NCBI GenBank assembly: GCA_903834925.1
Contig: CAILLA010000087.1
Location: 1-57,960 of the forward strand
Direction of reading: 5' to 3'
Source of the DNA: an uncultured Schlesneria sp.
Lineage (GTDB): Bacteria > Planctomycetota > Planctomycetia > Planctomycetales > Planctomycetaceae
Length of the DNA: 57,960 nucleotides
The notes below the pieces were generated by a model, which searched no databases, had not been told where the DNA came from, and was given only the letters and a program-made list of their open reading frames with translations. The position numbers and the translations under genes were made by a program. Shown here piece by piece: positions 52,265 through 57,960 of this stretch. How positions within the stretch are numbered: position 1 is the stretch's first letter; each line of letters starts with the position of its first letter.

Positions 52265-52972
52265 TCATGTGTTCATCAACTGAAATACCTGCTCCAGAAA
52301 GTTCATCTGGTCTCGATTTGGTGACGCTTGAGGACGATGGGTTCGAATGAGATTGATCGCTTCGGTTGCGGAATGGCAGATTCCCGAATACCCAAGCCAG
52401 GCCGCAGCGAAAGTCACACTTCGACCGTGACCATTTGCGCAACAGACATATATCCTCTGTTGCCGCTTCAATAGCGATTCATACGCTCGTCGGCACGATT
52501 CCCAATCCAGAATGCATCCGTCGAGCGTCGGAATACAAATTGTTGGAAGCCGCTCTCGAACAGAACACGGGGTCGGAAACTCGGCGGTGAGATCAACGAA
52601 CATCGTGATCCCATCGGGTAGTGATTCGTAATTGCAAATTCGTCCGACAAAGAGATCTGGTGTAACCTCGCTGTAGAGCGGCGAACGAACAATCACGTTT
52701 TGAAGAGTCCACACAAACCGGAAGAATGACAGTAACGGTGTCATCAATACCGCCGGTATCCATCGCAATTTTCCTTGCTCGGTTTTGCCAAAAATCCACG
52801 ATGAGTTCGTGAAATAAGCAAAACTGACGGCAATCGCATTTGCAGTGAACCAGCCAATCATCAAACGGAGTAAGCTTGAGCTTGCAGGATTCGCCTGAAA
52901 CGCGAGTGCCGCACTCAGAGCGGCAAAAACAACTGCAAACAAAATTCTCCGGCTGATGAAACGGCCTTTCAT
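52265..52972 (-). CDS. membrane-anchored Cys-dependent (dual-specificity-type) phosphatase
   Basis: A 235-residue protein with two or three hydrophobic segments (about 9-27, 35-56, 72-90), then a DSP/PTP-fold domain. The catalytic loop is C178-ANGHG-R184 (Cx5R with the usual second-position Gly near the Arg). D151 in TLDGC is a candidate general acid. The C-terminal AINLIRTHRPQASPNRDQM is the standard DSP ending that packs on the loop. It starts inside the stop of RlaP-B (ATGA, 4 bases), so it belongs to the RNA-repair-like operon as its last gene. Substrate may be a phosphoprotein, phospholipid or, as in metazoan capping phosphatases of this fold, RNA; unknown. Confidence 0.8.
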   Translation of the reverse strand: MKGRFISRRILFAVVFAALSAALAFQANPASSSLLRLMIGWFTANAIAVSFAYFTNSSWIFGKTEQGKLRWIPAVLMTPLLSFFRFVWTLQNVIVRSPLYSEVTPDLFVGRICNYESLPDGITMFVDLTAEFPTPCSVRERLPTICIPTLDGCILDWESCRRAYESLLKRQQRIYVCCANGHGRSVTFAAAWLGYSGICHSATEAINLIRTHRPQASPNRDQMNFLEQVFQLMNT

Positions 52973-53727
52973 GCATTCCCTCGCAGTCGAACTCTTACGA
53001 GCAAATCATTCAATGCGGTGACGGCAGACGGCATTTCAGGCAGTTGGCTTTCGTCGAAGGCGGTTTGTAAGACCGATCGAAGCCTTTCGTACTCTCTCTC
53101 ATGAAAACGAAGGTCTGCCGCCTCCAAACGTCCTAACTCTGGTCCACCCGTTTTGCGTGCAATCAGATCCGGGATGAAAGATCGCTTCGCGTCGTCGTTC
53201 AGTCTGATGAGATTCGCTTCAACCGTTCCTGTCCTCATCAGATGAATACCCGTCAGCAGCACCCGATAGACATACAATAAAGGCTTGACGTGCGGCGGGT
53301 CCTCCTTGAGGAACAGTTTCCATTGCGTTTCGGCAAATCCAAAATAGTGATGAGCATGATGTTTTGTGATGCAGTCAGCGGCGATCGTCTTTAACTCGTC
53401 GTGTTCTGGCGTCGTAAAGACGATCAGAGGAGAAAATAATTGTTCCAGGACATAGCCGTTTTTCTTCAGCATCAGCCAAAAGAACTTTTTGGCATCATGT
53501 GTTACGAGGTCAATTTCAAGTCCGTCATGGATGCCCGACTTCTCAACCGTCTCTTCGGATTCGGTCATTCCGATGACATCCCGTAACGGCAAGAGATGCA
53601 CACCGCGCAGGTCGAAATCAGAATCCGGCGACGGAAATCCATAAAGGTGCGCGCCACTGATCGTGGCAAACAATAGTCCATAAGGATGTTCGGCGACCTG
53701 CTTTTGCAGTCGTTTATCGATGTTCAT
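52969..53727 (-). CDS. RlaP-type nucleotidyltransferase B
   Basis: A 252-residue polymerase-beta-fold nucleotidyltransferase of the PF10127 type, described as RNA-repair-associated RlaP. The active-site signature is SGAHLYGFPSPDSDFDLRG with the metal Asp pair D37 and D39; the third acidic position may be in LEIDLVTHD (about 70-78). The rest is helical (KFFWLMLKKNGYVLEQLFSP; HHAHHYFGFAETQWKLFL). It overlaps RlaP-A upstream and the phosphatase downstream by 4 bases each. Nucleotide addition to RNA or to a small molecule is a family inference. It is clearly different in sequence from RlaP-A, so not a recent duplicate. Confidence 0.85.
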   Translation of the reverse strand: MNIDKRLQKQVAEHPYGLLFATISGAHLYGFPSPDSDFDLRGVHLLPLRDVIGMTESEETVEKSGIHDGLEIDLVTHDAKKFFWLMLKKNGYVLEQLFSPLIVFTTPEHDELKTIAADCITKHHAHHYFGFAETQWKLFLKEDPPHVKPLLYVYRVLLTGIHLMRTGTVEANLIRLNDDAKRSFIPDLIARKTGGPELGRLEAADLRFHEREYERLRSVLQTAFDESQLPEMPSAVTALNDLLVRVRLRGNA

Positions 53728-54674
53728 GGAAGTTCCTCCGACATCGCCGCGCGTCTTGCCTTAATTAACAGGGCATTGACCCGTTCATAGTCTGGCCGCT
53801 CGGGCAGTTTGGATTCTGACAACGCACGATCGAATTTTATGTGCAGGCTCAGTCGCCACTTTTCCGTTTCGTCCCAGGATACTTCGCCCTTTTTAATCGC
53901 CAGCAGTTGGTCCCGGTGTTCCTCTACTCGCACAGGAACGAAGCCATGTTTCAGCACGCGAATTCCGGAAATCAATAGTCGAATCAGATGCATCACATGC
54001 TTCCATTTCACTTCGCCCTGATTACGAAGATCTGACTGCATCTTCTTGAACTGCGACATCACGTAGCCGTTGTAGGTCTGGTAAACCAGCCTTGAAAGAA
54101 ACACAGACCGCATTCGCAACAATTCTTCTGCCAGTGGAGTGGCCTTCTCCACCAGTGGTGTATAGAGACATTCCAGTACGTTCGGGTTCGCCTTCAGGGC
54201 CAGTACCAGAAAACGCTGTAACTCCCAGTAATGTTTCTGAGTCTCATAGCACTCGAGTTGATCCGGCACGCCGTACAACGACCAGTGCAGTTCGGCAGAC
54301 GGCAGGAAGATCCCCCGATAGTCGGTGTCTGACTGGTCATCGTCGAGCCCATATGCCCGCGAACCAATCACACATCGAAGAATCACACGGTCGTACAAAT
54401 TACTGCTAGCAGCAGAAATTTTAGCATCGCCGATCTCACCTTCCTTGAAATGAGCCAGCATCACAATGTCTTCCCGCAAAAGAGCATGCTCGCCACCATC
54501 AGAAAAACGGATTCGATAAGCATGATCCAGATCACTCGGCGAACGGACAATCACCCCGACCGCACCCCGTGGATGCAGTGTCCGACCATTTTGACCGACG
54601 ATTTCCCGCAAAGAAACGACTTGCGTCCCTTCGGAAAAAATCAGATTCGGGTTTTGATGAACTCGTTCAGTCAC
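53724..54674 (-). CDS. RlaP-type nucleotidyltransferase A with N-terminal beta domain
   Basis: A 316-residue relative of RlaP-B. GTG 54674 is chosen because AAGGA sits 7 bases upstream; a TTG at 54698 lacks this. Residues 1-80 form a small beta domain (GTQVVSLREIVGQNGRTLHP, RGAVGVIVRSPSDLDHAYRI), like SH3/KOW-type barrels that bind nucleic acid or protein. The catalytic domain has GSRAYGL (104-110) and DQSDTDYRG with D116 and D118. A helical C-terminal part follows (YVMSQFKKMQSDLRNQGEVK; MHLIRLLISGIRVLKHGF). The small conserved protein ends 45 bases upstream; the next nucleotidyltransferase overlaps it by 4 bases. Confidence 0.85.
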   Translation of the reverse strand: MTERVHQNPNLIFSEGTQVVSLREIVGQNGRTLHPRGAVGVIVRSPSDLDHAYRIRFSDGGEHALLREDIVMLAHFKEGEIGDAKISAASSNLYDRVILRCVIGSRAYGLDDDQSDTDYRGIFLPSAELHWSLYGVPDQLECYETQKHYWELQRFLVLALKANPNVLECLYTPLVEKATPLAEELLRMRSVFLSRLVYQTYNGYVMSQFKKMQSDLRNQGEVKWKHVMHLIRLLISGIRVLKHGFVPVRVEEHRDQLLAIKKGEVSWDETEKWRLSLHIKFDRALSESKLPERPDYERVNALLIKARRAAMSEELP

Positions 54675-54719
54675 GTTGACATTCCTTAGCGACGCCAAAA
54701 GGCTCTATTCGCTTGGTCT

Positions 54720-55073
54720 TCAATGGTGCATTTCCAAAAGTATTACGTTGGTATGTCCGTTTTCAGTCCACTCTGAAGCGGTAAAACAGTATTCATTGGG
54801 AAAGTCATCAAGCCGGAATCCGTATTCTACGGCTTTTGGCTCAACCAAATGAGGTTTCACTTCCTTTTTCCAAAAACGGTAAGCGTCCTCGACCGCAATC
54901 CAATTCAGTCTCTCACCCCCGTTGGCAACAGCGAAACTCACCGATCCCTGCCGAAGCAGACTGGATATGTGCTCAATTCCGACGTATTGGCCTCGTTCCA
55001 ATGTCAGATCACCGTGATCGTTCCAGAGTCGCGTAAGAGGTAACTGATTGACGATTCGCTTTTCTGGCCGCAT
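54720..55073 (-). CDS. conserved small protein of unknown function
   Basis: A 117-residue protein. ATG 55073 has GGAG 7 bases upstream; a longer reading starts at 55085. The pattern LPLTRLWND.G, GIEHISSLLRQGSVSFAVAN, GERLNWIAVEDAYRFWKKEV and a final FTASEWTENG...VILLEMHH is one I recall from planctomycete and cyanobacterial hypothetical proteins. It is probably a soluble alpha/beta domain, with no catalytic motif. It sits between the Sir2 and RlaP genes on the same strand. The 217-base gap upstream, with a hairpin, makes a separate promoter possible. Confidence 0.7.
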   Translation of the reverse strand: MRPEKRIVNQLPLTRLWNDHGDLTLERGQYVGIEHISSLLRQGSVSFAVANGGERLNWIAVEDAYRFWKKEVKPHLVEPKAVEYGFRLDDFPNEYCFTASEWTENGHTNVILLEMHH

Positions 55074-55239
55074 GGAAAGCTCCATATACGCAACAACCGT
55101 CTGTCAGTTGTTATTTAACTCGCAATTCAGTGGTTTGTATCACATCCAGCAGGGTCGGCATGCGGCCGCTAGCTACGAATTTCATGGAATTGCTTAACGA
55201 GAATATCGGATCGTACGAAGTCTCGGGTAAGATCGAATA

Positions 55240-55261
55240 GAAGTCGAATCTATTCGACTTC
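55240..55261 (-). terminator. hairpin after the Sir2 gene
   Basis: A 9-bp perfect stem GAAGTCGAA/TTCGACTTC with loop TCTA lies 30 bases past the Sir2 stop on the minus strand. There is no strong T run, so it is at best a partial terminator or processing site inside the cassette. Confidence 0.4.
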
Positions 55262-55290
55262 AGAACATTTAATCTCCCAATCAACCTGAA

Positions 55291-56103
55291 TCAATTTTGT
55301 ATTTCGAACGTATCGTGAATTAACTTCGGCAACACGGTCCCGGCATCCCCTTCCAGCCAGCAGCCGCTGCGGGGTTGCGGGTCAATTGTTACCACTAATG
55401 TTCCGGCAGCTTTGGCGTTGTCTGGCAGCATCGCTGCCGGATAAACGGCACCGGATGTTCCCACTGAGAGTAACACGTCACATTCTTCGACAGCCTCGCA
55501 TGCTTTGGCCCATACCGCTTCTGGTAAACCATCTCCAAACAGGACGACGTTCGGTCGATGACGGCCCATCCAATCGAACGGATATTGTTGTTGCAATTCC
55601 AATATCAAAGTCTCTGCCGACTGCTTTTTACTCGTATATTGATGTAAACAGTCCGCGATCCGCATCAAATCTTTTCGCTCGAATCGCCGGACCAACTTAC
55701 CCGCTGAAGTATCTGAGACTTCTAACAGCGATCCGTGAACTTCCAGGACCTCGCTCGAACCCGCCGACTGATGAAGGCCATCAATGTTTTGTGTGATGAC
55801 CGTTGTTTTGACTCGTTGTTCCATCCGCACAATGGCTTGATGCCCGCTGTTCGGCTCTGCTTTGGCAACAGGCTCAATCACATTGAGAACGAATTCGGCA
55901 ACCGACAACGGTTGAGTGACAACCGTTGTCAACAGACCATTCCAAGTCGCATAGAGTTCAGGCGGAAATCGTTGCCAAAATCCATCCGCGTCACGAAACG
56001 TCGGAATACCGCTTTCGGCAGAGATTCCAGCGCCCGTAAAAACGACGACTCGCTTCGCTTTGCGTAGCGCCAGGACAGCCGCAATCCAGTTGTCGATATC
56101 CAT
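55291..56103 (-). CDS. Sir2-family NAD-dependent protein without the zinc site
   Basis: A 270-residue sirtuin-fold protein. The NAD site is well kept: GAGISAESGIPTFRD (24-38), TQNIDGLHQSAGS and catalytic His in VHGSLLE, then VGTSGAVYPAA and VTIDPQ. The two Cys pairs that hold zinc in classical sirtuins are absent: the region between HGS and RPNVVLFGD is RFERKDLMRIADCLHQYTSK. It could be a deacylase, an ADP-ribosyltransferase or a NADase, as in several antiviral Sir2 proteins. ATG 56103 is chosen; TTG 56109 precedes it. It is 88 bases downstream of the Thg1-like gene on the same strand. Confidence 0.8.
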   Translation of the reverse strand: MDIDNWIAAVLALRKAKRVVVFTGAGISAESGIPTFRDADGFWQRFPPELYATWNGLLTTVVTQPLSVAEFVLNVIEPVAKAEPNSGHQAIVRMEQRVKTTVITQNIDGLHQSAGSSEVLEVHGSLLEVSDTSAGKLVRRFERKDLMRIADCLHQYTSKKQSAETLILELQQQYPFDWMGRHRPNVVLFGDGLPEAVWAKACEAVEECDVLLSVGTSGAVYPAAMLPDNAKAAGTLVVTIDPQPRSGCWLEGDAGTVLPKLIHDTFEIQN

Positions 56104-56191
56104 GGTCAAGTATCCATCTGATACGGAGTTTCATCGAGGCACGTTTAAAGGCAAACATCACATAATAAACCTATCTGGAGCCTCATCGGAT

Positions 56192-56953
56192 TTAAGATTC
56201 GGCAAAGAAGGACTCAATAAACCGGCTGTAGTCATCTTTCATGGGCAGTTCCAAATCTCGTTTGATCCGGCGGCGGCTCGATATCACACCACTGCCAGTC
56301 ACCGGATTGCTAGAGGGCCTTTCGAAATCTTCCCAATAAAGGCCGATTCCTCGCTTTTGCCAAAGAGGAACGTCATTAAAGTTGATCCCCTGCTCGAATA
56401 ACAGTTCATTTTTCTGGCTAATTGATAATCCGAAGAGCTTCTCTGTGGCGGCCTGTTCGGCGAGCCCCTGTTTGCGATACGTCCAATAGCAATAGGCGGA
56501 CAATGCGTTTCTGGCGGCATCCTCGTTCCGCCAGCGGAAGTAGTCGACGACCAGGCCGGCGTTTGGCAATTGCGAGATCCGGCAATCGAACGTGGCCACG
56601 CGGCCGAGCAGCAGCGAGAACTTGGCACTCGCTTCTCCCGCCAGTGTGGAGTTGTATTTCCGCATCTTCCGTCCGAAGTGTTGCTCGTCCCGGTCAAAGA
56701 GTAATGAGATTTCATCGCTTTCGGTATAGGCATAAAGCACTCGAAACCCACAATTCATCAGACTCTCGGTCGTCTCCAGCATCAGGTCACGAAACCGCTC
56801 ATCGAATGGAGCTTCGAATTGACAGACCTCCTTCGTTAATCGTGTGAAACTGCGGCCATCGAGCCGAGCGACGATGAACATTTCTGGTAACACGCAGTAG
56901 TCAGCAGCGGTCTCGAAGACTCTCATTTTCTGGTCAAGGTCGTCAAACTTCAT
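56192..56953 (-). CDS. Thg1-like 3'-5' nucleotidyltransferase (TLP)
   Basis: A 253-residue homologue of tRNA(His) guanylyltransferase. Thg1-like proteins add nucleotides in the 3'-to-5' direction and repair the 5' ends of damaged RNAs. The metal and nucleotide motif VARLDGRSFTRLTKE gives D32, and YTESDEISLLF gives D80/E81, the counterparts of the Thg1 catalytic Asp pair. A C-terminal helical part follows (AYCYWTYRKQGLAEQAATEK). ATG 56953 lies inside the end of the kinase gene (11-base overlap), which argues for joint production. In bacteria TLPs are sparse and found with RNA-processing genes, as here. The substrate is probably a 5'-truncated RNA, not known which. Confidence 0.88.
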   Translation of the reverse strand: MKFDDLDQKMRVFETAADYCVLPEMFIVARLDGRSFTRLTKEVCQFEAPFDERFRDLMLETTESLMNCGFRVLYAYTESDEISLLFDRDEQHFGRKMRKYNSTLAGEASAKFSLLLGRVATFDCRISQLPNAGLVVDYFRWRNEDAARNALSAYCYWTYRKQGLAEQAATEKLFGLSISQKNELLFEQGINFNDVPLWQKRGIGLYWEDFERPSSNPVTGSGVISSRRRIKRDLELPMKDDYSRFIESFFAES

Positions 56954-57389
56954 CGCGCCATTCCTCAACAACAAACCGACCGTCCTCCAATCGGACGTAG
57001 TACAGCTTGTCGAATCCTTCTTTCCAGTTTGGCAGTTCAAGTTTCTTCGCGGTCGAATAGATCGCCACATCGGGAACACGTTCAGCCTCGGGGCGGCCAG
57101 CGTTTCGACGAAGACAACTCTCGATTTCCGATTGAAAATAGTATCCAACGACCTGAAACCGAGCCGCTTTAGCCGCTTCGATATATTTGGCTCGTTCGGC
57201 TCGCACCGAATTGGTGTTGTCAATGACGAATCGCTGATCAGTCTCGAGACAGACCTCAAGCAGTCGTTTTTCACGATTTCGGGTTTTCAGGAGATCGAGG
57301 CTGATTCGGAGGTGGGTCGTGAAGAATCGCTCCTTGAAGAACGACGACTTTCCCGACCCCTGAATCCCGATGAATACAACCGCTTCCAT
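56943..57389 (-). CDS. P-loop kinase resembling the T4 Pnk kinase domain
   Basis: A 148-residue AAA_33/Pnk-type kinase. The P-loop is GIQGSGKSS (8-16). FVIDNTNSVRAERAKYIEAA (from about residue 54) is the 'D-N/D-T-N' element that follows the lid in polynucleotide-kinase-like ATPases, with Arg residues further on (SCLRRNAGRPEAERVPD) for phosphate contact. RNA 5'-kinase activity would produce the 5'-phosphate ends that ligation or Thg1-like repair needs. GGGGTGG precedes the ATG. It is the first clear gene of the cassette and overlaps the Thg1-like gene by 11 bases. A small-molecule kinase is an alternative. Confidence 0.85.
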   Translation of the reverse strand: MEAVVFIGIQGSGKSSFFKERFFTTHLRISLDLLKTRNREKRLLEVCLETDQRFVIDNTNSVRAERAKYIEAAKAARFQVVGYYFQSEIESCLRRNAGRPEAERVPDVAIYSTAKKLELPNWKEGFDKLYYVRLEDGRFVVEEWRDEV

Positions 57390-57440
57390 CGGCCACCCCG
57401 TTTTTTCATTCTCTGAAAAAAGTGATCTCGGTTAACCCCG

Positions 57441-57773
57441 TCAAAAGCCACCTTTGGAAAGGCAGCACTTTTTGAAAAGTCTCCCGGAACCGCAAGGACA
57501 CAAATCGTTGCGCCCTAGTTTTTCTTCAAGCTGTTTATCGCCATGAACGATTCTCACGCCCCGTTTTACGCTCGTTTCCGAAGGAAAACCCTGTCGCCGT
57601 TTGCTCATGGTTTCGAAAGGAATCGTGTTCTTCAAAGTCGTTTGTTCGCATGATTCACCTTCGGTTTCTGGATGATTCATTAAAAAATGAGGATCGAGTT
57701 CTGTAGGAACACCCACGCAGATGCGCAAGTGACAATTCGACCACGCCGCAGGTTCACTGTAACCGTTCAACAA
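57441..57773 (-). CDS. SEC-C motif protein, start uncertain
   Basis: The C-terminus [16 protein letters not shown] is a complete SEC-C zinc motif, as at the end of SecA and many small proteins, where it binds zinc and partner proteins. The rest (about 85-90 residues) has no known domain; it includes [18 protein letters not shown]. The frame stays open toward the window end without an ATG, and the TTG at 57773 is only the nearest start; ATG 57680 is the other candidate. It lies 51 bases upstream of the kinase on the same strand and could be the first gene of that operon or an unrelated neighbour. Confidence 0.5.
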   Translation of the reverse strand: MLNGYSEPAAWSNCHLRICVGVPTELDPHFLMNHPETEGESCEQTTLKNTIPFETMSKRRQGFPSETSVKRGVRIVHGDKQLEEKLGRNDLCPCGSGRLFKKCCLSKGGF

Positions 57774-57859
57774 ACCGGGAAGCCCTGGGTTCTCAACAAC
57801 AAAAAAGCCGGTTGATTCGATTCTGCACTTTAGGCGATCCTCGGTTGGGGGATCGGATT

Positions 57860-57960
57860 TCAGAAGCAGAGGTTGAAGAGTGATTTCAATTTGCTGAAGA
57901 ATTGTACTGGATCTGGGTCTGCTGGCAGAGGTTTGAGGAATTCTTCGTGCAGCATTTCCC
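57860..57960 (-). CDS. C-terminus of a gene cut by the window edge
   Basis: On the minus strand the last 33 codons read [20 protein letters not shown], then [12 protein letters not shown] and a stop. This looks more like coding sequence than the frame that continues the SEC-C protein upstream. The product cannot be recognised from so short a piece. Confidence 0.35.
   Translation of the reverse strand, partial: EMLHEEFLKPLPADPDPVQFFSKLKSLFNLCF

Noticed and set aside
55155-55172. GCATGC, GCGGCCGC and GCTAGC in direct succession, like a cloning polylinker
   Set aside because: Flanks are ordinary genomic sequence and no vector or marker sequence is present; taken as coincidence.
1-57960. CRISPR arrays, insertion sequences with transposase, phage or integrase genes
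   Set aside because: No regularly spaced direct repeats and no transposase, integrase or phage domain were found on either strand; repeats are short non-coding elements.

Overview
The window reads as chromosomal DNA of a planctomycete. Four DUF1501 'sulfatase-like' proteins with twin-arginine starts, one PSD1-type cytochrome (DUF1549/DUF1553), a large LamG/PPC exported protein, a W-R-R-K short membrane protein and many solitary genes separated by repeat-rich gaps are the signature of that phylum. Genus cannot be fixed from the sequence alone; base composition and codon use look even throughout. No transposase, integrase, phage gene or CRISPR array is visible.

Layout. 1-1654: repeat-bearing gap, a small membrane protein and tRNA-Ala(CGC) with its own promoter and terminator. 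1655-7758 (+): thioredoxin reductase with an insertion, M24 peptidase, an orphan two-domain sugar ABC ATPase, a planctomycete membrane protein, DUF1501. 8190-13885 (-): RraA-like protein, TAXI-type binding protein and a 1205-residue NfnAB-like flavo-iron-sulfur fusion in one tight operon. 14071-22249: DUF1501, LolD-like ATPase, M20 amidohydrolase, alanine-glyoxylate-type aminotransferase and a three-gene exported-protein operon (SGNH hydrolase, TlpA-like lipoprotein, alpha/beta hydrolase). 22250-25252: gene-poor, repeat-rich stretch carrying a both-ends-truncated TIR/NB-ARC gene and nested small mobile elements. 25253-30248: KaiC-like ATPase, DUF5722 glycosidase-like protein, exported protein, MgtC. 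30249-31587: debris and repeats. 31588-39279: DUF1501, PSD1/DUF1501 pair, 2,5-dioxovalerate-type dehydrogenase. 39544-41583 (-): type III pantothenate kinase and an MnmE-like GTPase lacking the C-terminal Cys motif. 41888-44535 (+): NMT1/ThiY-type ABC importer. 44550-47580 (-): NatA-type ATPase and an ABC-2/CPBP fusion. 47795-52145: LamG/PPC protein, truncated PhzF, basic 119-residue protein.

52265-57389 (-) is the most interesting part. A probable operon encodes, in order, a T4-Pnk-like P-loop kinase, a Thg1-like 3'-5' polymerase, a zinc-site-less Sir2 protein, a conserved small protein, two different RlaP-type (polymerase-beta fold) nucleotidyltransferases and a membrane-anchored Cys phosphatase. 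Several genes overlap by 4-11 bases. This looks like an RNA end-processing/repair or RNA-damage-response cassette with no recognisable ligase inside the window.

The second theme is a dense set of short inverted-repeat elements (REPIN/MITE-like). At least seven families share the gaps. One 117-bp element has inserted into another repeat with a 5-bp target duplication.
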